Positions 30,586 to 43,299 of a stretch of 50,464 nucleotides of DNA are shown in pieces. Numbering within the stretch: position 1 is the first letter of the stretch; every line of letters starts with the position of its first letter. Position numbers and translations under genes: made by a program. The notes under the pieces are model-generated. The model did no database searches and was not told the DNA's origin. It saw nothing but the letters and a program-made list of their open reading frames with translations. Origin of the DNA: Phytophthora quininea. Lineage: Eukaryota; Oomycota; Peronosporomycetes; Peronosporales; Peronosporaceae. The DNA lies in assembly GCA_011947345.1 (NCBI GenBank), contig JAAVTG010000286.1, positions 1 through 50,464 on the forward strand. The letters are read 5' to 3'.

Positions 30586-33500
30586 CTACGAGTTGAACTT
30601 TTCCACGAGCCTCGCGTAGATGCCCTTCATCTTGACCAGCTCGTGGTGCGTGCCCTGCTCGGCAATCTTGCCGCCGCTCATGACACAAATCTTGTCCGCC
30701 TTGCGGATCGTCGACAGTCGGTGCGCGATGATGATCGTCGTCCGCCGCTTCAACGCCACCACCTTGTCCAGAGCCTCCTGCACCACCTTCTCGCTCTCCG
30801 AGTCCAATGCGCTCGTGGCCTCATCCAGCAGCAGAATGTTGGGGTTCTTCAGAATGGCTCGAGCGATGGCGATGCGCTGCTTCTGGCCGCCACTCAACTG
30901 CTCGCCCTTCATGCCAACTTGGGTGTCGTATCCGTCCGGGAACTGCGTGATGAAGTCGTGCGCGTTGGCCATCTTGGCCGCCTCCTCGATGTCCTGCTGC
31001 GTCGGTCTGCTCGTCAAGCCGTACGCAATGTTGTCGGCGATGGTGCCGATGAACAGCGTCGGCTCCTGACCCACCAGACCGATCTGACTGCGCAGCCAGT
31101 TGAGGTTGAGTTGTTTGGTGTCCACGCCGTCGAGCAGCACTTGGCCGTCCACGGGGTCGTAGAAGCGCTCGATGAGCGACACACGTGCTCTTGCCGCCGC
31201 CACTGGGTCCGCAGAAGGCGACAGTCTGTCCGGCGTCGATGGTGAGGTTGTAGTTCTTGAGCACGGTGACTTGGGGTCGTGTCGGGTACCGGAAGAGCAC
31301 GTTCTTGAACTCGATCTTGCCCTCGAGCTGCTGAGGCTGAAGTCCAGACTCGTCGAAGGAATCAATCGGAGGCTGTTGGTCTCGAAGGTGGACAATTGCT
31401 TGTCCGGCCTTGAGCGCGTGGTCCGAATCGGCGATAAACGTTGTTGCCATGCCAATGCCTTGCGACGCCATCATGATAGCCATTAAAGTGCGCATGAGCT
31501 CCTTGAAGTTGATGTCTCCGTCTTGGACCAACTTGCCACCGTAATAGAATGCCAACGCGTAGGCGGCGAACATGATGAAGGAGCTGAAGCCCAACGCAAG
31601 TCCGTTCACTTGAGCTTCCCGACGGCCGTTTGCCAGCGGTTCTTCAAGCAGGCCTGAGAATTTGCCAGCGATGTTACTTTCGAGGCCAAGTGACGCGACT
31701 GTGCGGATGTTGCTCAGCGCCTCGGAAGCTTGGGCCCCAACACCGGCGAGTTCATCGGACAACCCGCCAGACGTCTTCATGTGTCGACCACGGACGTAGT
31801 TACCCAGCACGAGGAATGGAGAGACCGCCAACATCACGAGCGTCAACAGCCAACTGCCCATCAAGAAGGAAATCGCCACCGCGGAGATGAACGTGAAGAG
31901 GATCTGGACAGCGCGTCCTTGAGAGTCTCCAGAGATCAGAGCGACCTTCGTGGCGTTCGTGGACAGGTCAGCCGTCAGAGCTCCAGTGGCATTCTTCTTC
32001 TCGTCAAAGAATCCGATATTTTGCCGACACAGCGCGGTGAAGTTGATGTCCCTTAGACGAGATGTGAGCTTCTCCGCCATGAACTTAAACGTGTAGTTTT
32101 GCGTGAAAGCGCACGTGAACACCACAATCGCACCTCCAATGTAGCAGAGGCCGTAAACCATGACGTCGTGCGAGAGATTGTCGAGCGCGTCGCGGTCGTT
32201 GGTTGCCTGGTAAGCTGCGTATTTCGTCGTCATCGTGGCCACCAATTCACTGATCAGGATGGCCGAAACCGGCAAGGCGCAGCCCAAAATTGCAGACGCC
32301 ACGATTCCAACCACAAAGATGCTCCTCTCTGGTCGGCTGAAGGCGATCGCGTCCCAAATCGTAAACTTGGTCGCTTTCTCGACTTCTTCACTGTCCGTAA
32401 TCGATACCTCACCACCGTCGTCGTCGCCCATTGACCGACTGCTACGCCGACGAACCAACTCAGTTTGCTGTCACCATCCCCACCATCACACAGAGCGCTT
32501 GCAGCGGCTTTAGCCTCCTCTTGAGCCTTCTCCTCTTGAATCGTGTACAATTTGTGGTAGATACCGTCCTCAATCGCCACCAGCTCCTCGTGACGACCTT
32601 CCTCCACCACGTGACCGCCATTCACCACCACGATCTTATCTGCTTTACGAACCGTGCTCAGTCGGTGCGCGATCACCAGCGTCGTCATGCGAGTCTTGTC
32701 CATCAGATCGTTCAGAGCTGCCTGCACGATGCGCTCGCTCTCGGCGTCGAGTGCGCTGGTGGCCTCGTCCAGCACCAAAATCTTGGGCTCACGCACGATG
32801 GCTCGAGCGATGGCCACGCGCTGCTTCTGACCGCCCGACAACGACACGCCCTTCTCGCCCACCAGCGTGTCGTACTGCTGCGGGAGCGACATGATGAACG
32901 TGTGCGCGTTGGCCAGCTTGGCCGCTTCGATCACCTGGTCACGAGTGATCCCGTCCCCACCGGCCGCGATGTTCTCGAAGATGGTGGTGGCGAACAGCAC
33001 GGGCTCTTGCGAGACCAGTCCGATCTGCGAGCGCAGCCACTTGACGTTCAACGTCTTGATGTCTCGGCCGTCGAGCAGGATGGAACCGCCTTCGGGGTCG
33101 TAGAATCTCTCCAGCAGAGCGATCAGCGTACTCTTACCACCGCCGCTGGCTCCGACGAACGCCACGGTCTGTCCGCTCTCGATGGTGACGTTGTAGTCGT
33201 TGAGGATCTGCACGTCCGGTCGGTTCGGGTATCGGAAGTTGACGTTGGTGGCTTGGATTTTGCCGGTGCAGGACCCAGGTTTGAGTCCTTCGTCGTTAGA
33301 GGCATCAATGGCTGATGGTGTGTCGAGGATCTTGTAGATCTGTGCGGCAGCTCCCTTGGCTTCAGCGATTGCAGAGATGTTCGGCTTAATCTGTCCGAGT
33401 GACATCGTCCCCAACAGCACACCGAAGAACGCTTGGAACACATCGGACGGAGAAGTCTTGGCGTCGGCGACTTTTGAGCCTCCGTACCACAGACCAGCGG

Positions 33501-34431
33501 CGTACATGAGCCAGATGGAGCCGATAAAGAACCCGAAGGCAATAGCGGACAGCTTGCCAACCTCGATATTCACCGTCTCTGCAGCAGACGCTCGTTCGTT
33601 GTACTTGGCAATCGCCAACTTCTCAGCGTTTAGTGAAGACACAGTACGGATCGATCCCAGCGTCTCCTCCGCCACAGCGCCAGCTTCCGCGTACATTTGC
33701 TGCGAGTGGACCGCTCTCTTCATCATGATCTTGAGCACGAAGCCCATGGAGCCGATCATGAAGGGCATCAGGCACGACATGACCAGAGTGATGTCCCATC
33801 CGCGCACGAAGCCGATCACGTAGCCGGAGATGAATTGGCACGCGAACTTGACGGCTTCTCCGAGTTTCTGGCCCATACCGTCCTTGATCTTGATCGTGTC
33901 GCCTGTGATGCGACTCGAGAGTTGTAGCGGGTCGGATTGGTCGTACCAGGTGATGTCCAAGTGCAGCAGGTGGCGAAGCGCTTCAGCTCGCAGCTCCTTC
34001 ACCTGTCGCTCAGCGGAATTGGCGAACAGCACGGCCGAGACGTAGTCGGTCACGAACAGAGCGATGGCGATGATGAAGAAATCCAAGGCGGCCGAATTGA
34101 CTGCACTACGGTCGACACCACCGTCAGCTTGGGCGAAGGCGTTGATAGCGTCGCCGAACACCACCGCCATGGTGGGGAATAGCGCGCCATTGATGCCGGC
34201 CATGGCCACCCCAACCGCGAGTAGAGCTTTGTCTCTTGGGGTAGCGTAGCGGTAGAGCTCGGAAAACGCGACGACTTCCTCTTCGGTCTTCTTATCTGGT
34301 GCGTTGTCGTCGTTAGTATCGACAGCGGAGTCGGTCGGCACTTTGATGGCGGAGCTTTTGTCGCGAGGGGTGACGACTGGAGCGTAGTCGGTGGTGGGTG
34401 CACTCGGGTCGTCGTCTTGAGTTGGAGGCAT
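30586..34431 (-). CDS. ABCB/MDR-type full ABC transporter B (two frame breaks)
   Basis: Repaired length is 1,282 residues with TMD1-NBD1-TMD2-NBD2. It starts [18 protein letters not shown]. All ATPase motifs are present in both halves (GASGGGKST and GPSGGGKST, two LSGGQKQR, two DEATSALD). The frame breaks near 32463 (one T short, within KLS-LVRRRSS) and near 31183. At the second site an ACACACAC run in A and C has lost one AC pair, inside the Walker A-adjacent segment of NBD2. Adding three bases in total makes the length divisible by three. NBD1 with its preceding linker is almost identical in bases to transporter A over about 870 bp, whereas TMD1 and TMD2 have clearly diverged. Transporter C lies 407 bp upstream in the same orientation. 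Confidence 0.87.
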
Positions 34432-34519
34432 CCTGGACTAGTAACCTTGAGCCAGTGGAGTGGTTTGTGGTTGCAGAGCTGAAGTAGATCTGGTTGGTCT
34501 TGACTTGAGGGCTTAGAAG

Positions 34520-34535
34520 GAAAAAGTGGAATGAC
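34520..34535 (-). promoter_or_regulatory. Initiator-like element of transporter B
   Basis: On the minus strand the sequence includes TCATTCCACTTTTT, close to TCATTYYNCAWTTT. It lies about 90-105 bases before the start at 34431, a longer leader than for A. Confidence 0.5.
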
Positions 34536-34838
34536 GAGGTTTGTGGTGGTGGGCGATTGTGCAGTTACGACGATTATCCCGGATATGCATATTTTTGTAG
34601 GTCAATGTACTGCTATTTCGTTATGTTTTCTCCGTTGGGAAGCGTGCCTCAACAACGGTCGTACTACGTAATACTGGCGAAGGTGGTAAGCCTATCTTAT
34701 CTCAGTAGACGTTCAGCATCAACACTCTTCTTGAAGCTGACTACCGCCAAACCTCGATCGCAGCCAGGGACGCATAAAGCGTCCGCGAAACATCACTGTT
34801 GTCTCTCACCACCATTCCATTTCAACCTACTTATTCAC
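34536..34838. other. Spacer between transporters B and C, no gene
   Basis: No coding frame with a recognisable product. The segment holds the upstream part of B's promoter and the 3' flank of C. Confidence 0.6.
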
Positions 34839-37800
34839 TCATTTTGTCGATTGCTGTACGAGTTTGGCGTAGATATCTTTCCTCTCGATGAGCTCCTGGT
34901 GCGTGCCCTGCTCGGCAATCTTGCCGCCGCTCACGACACAAATCTTGTCCGCCTTGCGGATCGTCGACAGGCGGTGCGCGATGATGATCGTCGTCCGCCG
35001 CTTCAACGCCACCACCTTGTCCAGAGCCTCCTGCACCACCTTCTCGCTCTCCGAGTCCAATGCGCTCGTGGCCTCATCCAGCAGCAGAATGTTGGGGTTC
35101 TTCAGAATGGCTCGAGCGATGGCGATGCGCTGCTTCTGGCCGCCACTCAACTGCTCGCCCTTCATGCCAACTTGGGTGTCGTATCCGTCCGGGAACTGCG
35201 TGATGAAATCGTGCGCGTTGGCCATCTTGGCCGCCTCCTGGATGTCCTGCTGCGTCGGTCTGCTCGTCAAGCCGTACGCAATGTTGTCGGCGATGGTGCC
35301 GATGAACAGCGTCGGCTCCTGACCCACCAGACCGATCTGACTGCGCAGCCAGTTGAGGTTGAGTTGTTTGGTGTCCACGCCGTCGAGCAGCACTTGGCCG
35401 TCCACGGGGTCGTAGAAGCGCTCGATGAGCGACACACACGTGCTCTTGCCACCGCCGCTGGGTCCGCAGAAGGCGACGGTCTGTCCGGCGTCGATGGTGA
35501 GGTTGTAGTTCTTGAGCACGGTGACTTGGGGTCGTGTCGGGTACCGGAAGAGCACGTTCTTGAACTCGATCTTGCCCTCGAGCTGCTGAGGCTGAAGTCC
35601 AGACTCGTCGAAGGAATCGATCGGCGGCTCAAGGTTTTTGATCGCAACAATCGCCTTGCCGGCTTTCACGGCATTGTCGGAGTCTCCTAAAAACGAGGCG
35701 GCACTGCCAACTCCTTGCGCAGACATCATGATCGCCATCAGTGTTCGGATGAGTTTGGCGAAGGTAATATCTCTGTCATCGACGAGTTTTCCTCCGTACC
35801 AGAAGACGAGGGAATACGTCGCAAACACAATGAAGGAACTAAAACCCAGTGCTACGCCATTCAGACGAGCTTCTCGGCGTCCACTCTCCAAAGGCTCTTC
35901 AAGCAGATCCATGAACTTTGCCGTCAAAGGCTTTTCCAGACCCATCGAGACAACGGTACGAATATTGCTCAGTGCTTCGGATGCATGTGCTCCAACGTCC
36001 GCAAGCTCATCGGATAAGGCATTCCCGTGTCGAACATGCCGCATGCGGATCACTTGTCCGATGATGAGGAGCGGGAACACTGCAAGCATCACCAGAGTCA
36101 GCAACCAGCTCCCAGTTGTAAAGAAATGATCAGTGCAGCAATAAACGTAAAAACTGCTTGCACCACGCGGCCTTGGGAATCCCCAGAGATCATCGCAACC
36201 TTCGTTGCATTCGTAGATAGATCCGCTGTGAGCGCTCCGTAGCGTTCTTCTTTTCATCGAAAAAGGCAATATTCTGACGACACAGAGCGGAGAAATGGAT
36301 GCCACGTAGCCTCGAGGTTAGCTTCTCGGCCATGTATCGGAAACAAAAGTTCTGGGTAGCATTGGTGATGAATAATACAACCGCGCCGGCGATGTAGCAC
36401 ACACCGTAAACAGTGACATCACCCGATAGATCGTCCAGGTATGACTGGAGGCCGTAAGTCTGGTAATTGGTGTATGCTGTCGTCATGCTGGCAACCAGCT
36501 CGCTGATCAAGATGGCTGAGCACGGCATGGAGAAACCATTGACACCCGCAGCCACAAGCCCTGTGACGAAGAATTTCCGCTCTGGTCGGCTGAATTCCAG
36601 CGCATCCACGATCGTAAATTTCCCTTCAGCAGCTTTGTCATCAGCCTCGTTCGAATTGGTTTCATCAGCGATACGATCACTACCCACAGATCGAGTACTA
36701 ACACTTCGAAACACCTTCAATTTTTCAGCATCAATACCAGCTCCAGTCAAAGCATTAGCGGCAGCTTTAGCCTCCTCTTGAGCCTTCTCCTCTTGAATCG
36801 TGTACAGTTTGCGATAGATACCGTCCTCAATCGCCACCAGCTCCTCGTGACGACCTTCCTCCACCACGTGACCGCCATTCACCACCACGATCTTATCGGC
36901 TTTACGAACCGTGCTCAGTCGGTGCGCGATCACCAGCGTCGTCATGCGAGTCTTGTCCATCAGATCGTTCAGAGCTGCCTGCACGATGCGCTCGCTCTCG
37001 GCGTCGAGTGCGCTGGTGGCCTCGTCCAGCACCAAAATCTTGGGCTCACGCACGATGGCTCGAGCGATGGCCACGCGCTGCTTCTGACCGCCCGACAACG
37101 ACACGCCCTTCTCGCCCACCAGCGTGTCGTACTGCTGCGGGAGCGACATGATGAACGTGTGCGCGTTGGCCAGCTTGGCCGCTTCGATCACTTGGTCACG
37201 AGTGATCCCGTCCCCACCGGCCGCGATGTTCTCGAAGATGGTGGTGGCGAACAGCACGGGCTCTTGCGAGACCAGTCCGATCTGCGAGCGCAGCCACCTG
37301 ACGTTCAACGTCTTGATGTCTCGGCCGTCGAGCAGGATGGAACCGCCTTCGGGGTCGTAGAATCTCTCCAGCAGAGCGATCAGCGTACTCTTACCACCGC
37401 CGCTGGCTCCGACGAACGCCACGGTCTGTCCGCTCTCGATGGTGACGTTGTAGTCGTTGAGGATCTGCACGTCCGGTCGGTTCGGGTATCGGAAGTTGAG
37501 GTGTAGAGCTTGTAGGTGGCCTGCACAAGAATCGGGTCTGTCTCCGACGTCCTCAATGGCAGCATCGATAGCTGAAGGAGTGTCAAAATCTTGTAGATCT
37601 CAGCTGCTGCCCCTTGGCTTCCGCTACAGCGGTGACGTTTGGCGAAATCTGTGAGAGGAGATTGTCCCCATCAAGATACCGAAGAAGGCCTGGAAGACCT
37701 CGCTCGGAGACGCTTCATCTCTCGCGACCTTCGATCCGCCATACCAGAGCCCAGCTGCGTACATCAACCACACGCTCCCCATCATACAGCCAAACACACA

Positions 37801-38649
37801 TGCAGATCGCTTGCAGATCTCAATATTCCCAATCTCCACCAGCACCGCGCGCTCGTTGTACTTGGCGATCGCTCGCTTCTCGCCATTCAACGAGGCCACG
37901 GTGCGAATAGAGCCCAAGGTCTCCTCAGCCACCGCACCTGCTTCCGCATACATTTTCTGCGATAATACAGTTCGCTTCCGGAAGAGCTGCACCATGTACT
38001 TGAGCGAGAGCACCATGACGGGCATGACGCAGGCCATGACGAGACTCATATCCCAGCCCCGTGCAAATCCGATGATGTAGCCCACGAAGAACTGCGTCGT
38101 GAACTTGATAGAGTCGCCGAGCTTCTGGCCCATGCCATCCTTAATCTTAACTGTGTCTCCGGTGATGCGACTCGACAGCTCGAACGCGTCGCTCTTGTCG
38201 TACCAGCTCACGTCCATATACAGCATGTGGGCGAACACTTGACCCCTGAGCGCCTTCATCTGACGTTCTGCCGAGTTGCAGAACAGGATGTAGGCCACAC
38301 AGTCCTGTAAAGAGAGCGATGGCAATGAGGAAGTAGTAGAGAGCTGCTCGGTTGACAGCGGCTCTGTCGACGCCTCCGTCGGCCTGTGCGAAGGCGTTGA
38401 TGGCGGTGCCGAACACCAGCGCCATGCAGGGAAGATGGCGCCATTGAGACCTGCGAAGAGGGCGCCGAGCACCAATTGCAGCTTGTCGGAGGGAGTCGCG
38501 AATCGGTAGAGCGATAGGAACGAGAGGTTGTCGCTGTCGGACGGTGGAGCATAAGAGTCTTGTGATACGACACTGTTGGTAGGGCTTTTGAGTTTGGAGT
38601 TGCGTGGTGTTGCGATTGCAGTGTACGGATGGGGTGAGGCTGGAGGCAT
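34839..38649 (-). CDS. ABCB/MDR-type full ABC transporter C (seven frame breaks)
   Basis: Repaired length is 1,272 residues. It starts MPPASPHPYTAIATPRN and has the full TMD1-NBD1-TMD2-NBD2 order, with intact [26 protein letters not shown] and DEATSALD motifs. Breaks lie near 38433, 38305, 37658, 37613, 37583, 36242 and 36126. Six are explained by one missing base and the one near 38305 by two; these eight bases make the span divisible by three. Comparison with A and B shows the same residues on both sides of each break. NBD1 shares about 725 nearly identical bases with A and B, up to [10 protein letters not shown]. Sequence immediately before that is different (HLQALHLNF), a sharp edge of the shared block. 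B and C also share a longer NBD2 block than either shares with A. Confidence 0.82.
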
Positions 38650-39174
38650 CTTGAAGCTGGCGATTCGAACCACTTGCGCTGCTGGCCGCAATTTGTCGAC
38701 TGAATTGAGCGCGGCCTGCAACGTGTTGAATGATGGTGTATACATGTATAATCGAAATGGATACTATACATGATGACGAACATAAATGCGCCGAAACGTC
38801 TTTTCGATTTTTTGTGGTCGTACAGCGATTTCGCTAGTCTGACGCTGCAGAAGATTTGCTTGTCAAAAGCTCGACAGGATGTGATCAAGCTGAGGGCAAC
38901 GGAGCTACGGCCTCGGGAGTTTAAAGGGCAACGAAATGTGGAGCAACAGCGGAATGCGTCGCTGTATGAGTGGTCACGAAGCGTGGGACTGGAAGTCACC
39001 CTATGCACTGTATCCGGACGTATCCGGATGGCTGCAATCAAAGTCTAAGTGCGATTATGCATCACAAGGTGTACGATGTGCTAGCAGTCCCTGCACGCGA
39101 ACGGGGCTCTCCTGCACACGCAGCACAAGATCACCTTGATCATCGAATATTTTACTCTTCGTGATGTCGTTGCG
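38650..39174. other. Spacer between transporters C and D, no gene
   Basis: 525 bp. A weak initiator-like TCATTCAACACG lies on the minus strand around 38723-38734, upstream of C's start. I see nothing else supported. Confidence 0.5.
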
Positions 39175-42100
39175 CTATGTCGACGCCGACTCCACCAACC
39201 GAGCGTAAATACCGTTCAATGCCAGCAATTCTTGGTGCGTGCCCTGCTCGGCCACTTTGCCTCCGCTCACCACGCAGATCTTGTCGGCGCGACGGATGGT
39301 GGACAACCGGTGGGCAATGACGATGGTCGTCCGGCGCTTCAACGCCACCACCTTGTCCAGAGCCTCCTGCACCACCTTCTCGCTCTCCGAGTCCAACGCG
39401 CTCGTGGCCTCGTCCAGCAGTAGCAGGTTCGGGTTCTTCAGAATGGCGCGAGCGATGGCGATGCGCTGCTTCTGACCGCCGCTCAACTGCTCGCCCTTCA
39501 TGCCCACCTGCGTCTCGTAGCCGTCCGGGAACTGCGTGATGAAGTCGTGCGCGTTGGCCATCTTGGCCGCGTCCTCGATCTCCTTCTGACTGGGCTGGTC
39601 GGCCAAGCCGTACGCAATGTTCTCCGCGATGGTGCCGATGAACAGCGTCGGCTCCTGACCCACCAGACCGATCTGACTGCGCAGCCAGTTCAGGTTCAGG
39701 TCCTTCACGTTGTGGCCGTCCAGCAGAACTTCGCCCGCCACGGGGTCGTAGAACCGCTCGATCAGCGAGATGATGGTGCTCTTGCCGCCACCGCTCGGAC
39801 CGCAGAACGCCACGGTCTCGCCAGGCTCGATGGTCAGGTTGTAGTGCTTCAGCACGTTGATCTCCGGTCGGGTCGGGTATCGGAACGAGATGTCCTTGAA
39901 CTCGAGGCGGCCTTCGAGTTTGGCTGGTCGAAGACCCTCAGAACTGAACGAGTCAATGGGGGCAATACGATCACGGATTGCCAGGATTGTTGAACCTGCC
40001 TTGAATGCTTTGGGGGCATCGCCCAGGAAAGAAGACGCACTGCTGATAACCTGGATCGACATCATAATGGCCATCAACGTCCGCATCATCTCCGTAAATT
40101 TGATACTGCCGTCGTTCACCTTCTTGGCTCCAAACCAAAAGATGAGCGCGTACGTCGCCATCATGATGAAGGAACTAAAACCGAGGGACAGACCGTTCAC
40201 TTGGGCCTCCTTGCCTCCTTTACGAAGAGGTTCCTCCAACAGCTCATCAAACACATCAACAGAACGCTGTTCAATACCGAGAGCAGCAACTGTGCGAATG
40301 TTGCTAAGAACCTCTGAAGCGTGTGCACCAGGGATGGCTAGGTCGTCCGAGATCAAACCACCGCCTTTCATCTGCTTCAGTCGCACCACGTGACCAAAGA
40401 CCAGGAACGGCAGGATTGCCAACATAATGAGGACAACAACCAACTGCCGAAGCCAAACGAAATCACCAGAGCAGCAGCCATCGTGAAAACGGCTTGGAAA
40501 CTTCGAGCCAACGTATCTCCAGACAACAAGGCAACTTTGGTGGCGTTCGTAGCGAGATCAGCGGTTAGTGCACCGGTCGCATTCTCCTTCTCGTCGAAGA
40601 AACCAATATTCTGTCGGCATAAGCCCTGGAAGTTGGTGTTACGCAGTCGTGTTGTCAGCTTCTCCCCGATCAGCTTGAAGCTGTAGGTTTGCAAGTACGT
40701 GAAAGAGCTATCACTGCAGCGCCTACGAGATAGAGGACGCCATACAGCTGCACCTTGTCGTAGAGTTCACTCAGATAGTGTTTATTGCCCGTGATCTCGT
40801 ACAGCCCATATTTCTCCGTCATGGAAGTGATCATGGCTGACACTAACAGAGCAGATAGCGGCGTCGCAATACCGCCACCACAGGCGCCAACAAGACCGAC
40901 AAGGAAGAAGTTGACCTCCGACTTGTTCAAGACCGCGATATCCATCATACCGAACGGAGTTTTGTCCAGGAAGTTCTTCTCCACTTGGCTGGTAGATATG
41001 TCGGTATTGGTGGAGATGGCGCTCATGGTGCGAGTCAATTTCGTATTGACATTCCCGGTTTCCGCTTCTCGACGTGCTGCTTCCGCTTCTTCTTCCTGAA
41101 AACGCAACTCCTGAATATGATACATATTCTGGTAGATGCCGTGCTCGATCTCCAACAACTCGTCGTGTGTGCCGCTCTCCACGATGTGGCCCTCGTTCAG
41201 AACCACAATCTTGTCTGCGTGGCGGATGGTGCTCAGACGGTGAGCGATCACCAGCGTCGTCATGTTCATTGTGGCCATCAGGTCATTCAGAGCCGCCTGC
41301 ACGATCTTCTCGCTCTCGTTATCCAATGCGCTGGTGGCCTCGTCCAGCACCAAGATGTTGGGCTTCCGGACGATGGCTCGAGCGATGGCGACCCGCTGCT
41401 TCTGACCACCAGACAGAGACACACCCTTCTCGCCCACGAGCGTATCGTACTGCTCCGGCAACGACATGATGAAGTTGTGTGCGTTCGACAACTTACACGC
41501 TTCAATGGCCTCCTCTCGAGTCACGTTGTCTCCTCCCATGGCGATGTTCTCGAAGATGGTCGTCGCAAACAGCACTGGTTCCTGGGAGACCATGCCGATC
41601 TGCGACCGCAGCCACTTGACGTTCAACGTTTTCACATCGCGGCCGTCCAGGTAAATGGTGCCGCTGGTGGGGTCGTAGAATCTCTCGATGAGTGCAATCA
41701 GTGTACTCTTGCCGCCACCACTGGCACCGGCGAACGCCACGGTTTGTCCGCTCTCAATGGTGACGTTGTAGTCTCGCAGAATTTGAGCCTCGGGTCTGCT
41801 TGGGTAGGTGAAGTTGACGTTGATTGCCTCGATCTTGCCCTCGCACGAGTCAGGGATAATGCCTTCGTCGGTCTTACCGGCGTCAATTGCACTCGCGTGG
41901 TCCAGGATGGCAAACAGTTCCTCTGCGGCGCCAGCACCTTGGGAGACCGCAGTGACGTTCGGTGAGATCTGTGCGAGTGCTCCGGTTCCCATGAGTACTC
42001 CGAAGAATGCAGCAAAGACATCGCCCGGCGTCGTTTTCCCTTAGAAGCCTTCCATCCGCCGTACCACAAACCAATCGAGTACATGACCCACACGCTTGCC

Positions 42101-43042
42101 AGGAAAATAGCAAACACGACACCGACATTCTGTGCAGAGCGATGTTTTCCTTCTCCGCAGCATACACTTTCTCTTCAAACTTGGCGATCGCCTTCTGCTC
42201 ACCATTCAAAGACGCCACCGTTCGGATCGAGCCGAGAGTTTCCTCTGCAACCGATCCTGCTTCCGCATACACCTTCTGGGCCCAGGCCGATTTGATTCTC
42301 AACGTCTTCGATAGCCAGACTAGCGACAAGGACATGAACGGCACCACACAAGCCATCACCAACGTGATATCCCAACCACGTGCAAAGCCGATGACGAAGC
42401 CCACGATGAACTGCACGAAGAACCGAAGCGAGTCGCCGAGCTTCTGGCCCATGCCGTCCTTGATGCGAACCGTGTCGCCCGTCAACCGACTCGACAACTG
42501 CAACGCGTCGTTCTCGTCGTACCAACTGATGTCCAGATACAGCATGTGCTTGAGCGCTTCGCTTCTCAACGCCTTCATCTGCCTCTCGGCACTGTAGTAG
42601 AAGGCCACGTAGCTCAGGTAGTCGGTGAAGAACATGGCCACAGCAATGAGCGTGAAGTCCAGCGCCGCCTTGTTGACGGTGTCCATGTCCACGGGGATGC
42701 TGGTGAAGCCCGTGAGCACGTTGCCGAAGACCAGCGCCATGAGTGGGAACAGTGCGCCGTTGACTCCAGCCGTGATGACCCCACGGTCAGCAGCAGCTTG
42801 TCGAAGGGCGTGGCGAAGCGGTACAGGTGTGTGAACTTGAAGGAGGAGGGTCCGCCGTGCACCATTTGGCTGCGCAGACTCGGCTCCTTCTTGGGGTCGT
42901 CATTGCTGTTGGATTCGCTGGTCGATTGAGGTTTCTTTGATGGAGCGTCGATGGAGACGGAGACGGCTCGTGGAGTTTCCACTCGGTGGTAGACAGCAGC
43001 GTCTGCGTCGCCTTCAAGGTCAGCCTTGTTTAGTCTTGGCAT
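39175..43042 (-). CDS. ABCB/MDR-type full ABC transporter D (five frame breaks)
   Basis: Repaired length is 1,290 residues, starting MPRLNKADLEGDADAAVYH. The order is TMD1-NBD1-TMD2-NBD2, with [17 protein letters not shown] and [12 protein letters not shown] in NBD1 and [17 protein letters not shown] and [12 protein letters not shown] in NBD2. Breaks near 42783 (GGGG, five G in E), 42117, 42038 (AAAA), 40703 and 40440 each need one base. The NBD1 family features [10 protein letters not shown] and [16 protein letters not shown] set D and E apart from A-C. D lies head-to-head with E. The first 170 codons of both genes are practically identical, apart from the first few residues. Confidence 0.85.
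42480..42994 (-). repeat. Arm of a large inverted repeat shared with transporter E
   Basis: The reverse complement of this segment matches 44290-44808 essentially base for base. The differences I can see are a G-run length (GGGG against GGGGG, with the adjacent CG/AT change) near 42783 and the arm ends. It encodes the N-terminal tail and first part of TMD1 in both genes. Confidence 0.8.
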
Positions 43043-43078
43043 ACCCCTTGGAATAACTGTGTGTGTGGTTGGAGGCGA

Positions 43079-43090
43079 CTTTGCAAGTGA
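43079..43090 (-). promoter_or_regulatory. Initiator-like element of transporter D
   Basis: TCACTTGCAAAG on the minus strand, 37-48 bases before D's ATG. It is nearly the same as the element in front of E. Confidence 0.55.
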
Positions 43091-43275
43091 CTGGAAAACT
43101 GGAAGATTGAGACGGGGTTGCGGCAGCGCGGCGGAGGATGACCAAAGATATCGCAACGGCAAAGCAGTCGTTGGCTGGCTTGAGTGCAAGGCTGGAGGAA
43201 TGACCGAGGCCTTTAATGGCTCGCTCGCGGCTTGGTTGAGAGCCTCAACTTGAGGCTGAGGAGGATGTCAACAGA

Positions 43276-43299
43276 AATGTTTGTTTGCAAACAAACATT
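43276..43299. repeat. 24 bp perfect palindrome in the D/E promoter region
   Basis: Half-site AATGTTTGTTTG is followed immediately by its reverse complement with no spacer. It lies about 235 bases upstream of D and 950 upstream of E. The TGTTTG repeats resemble forkhead-type sites, but that is only a resemblance. Confidence 0.85.
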
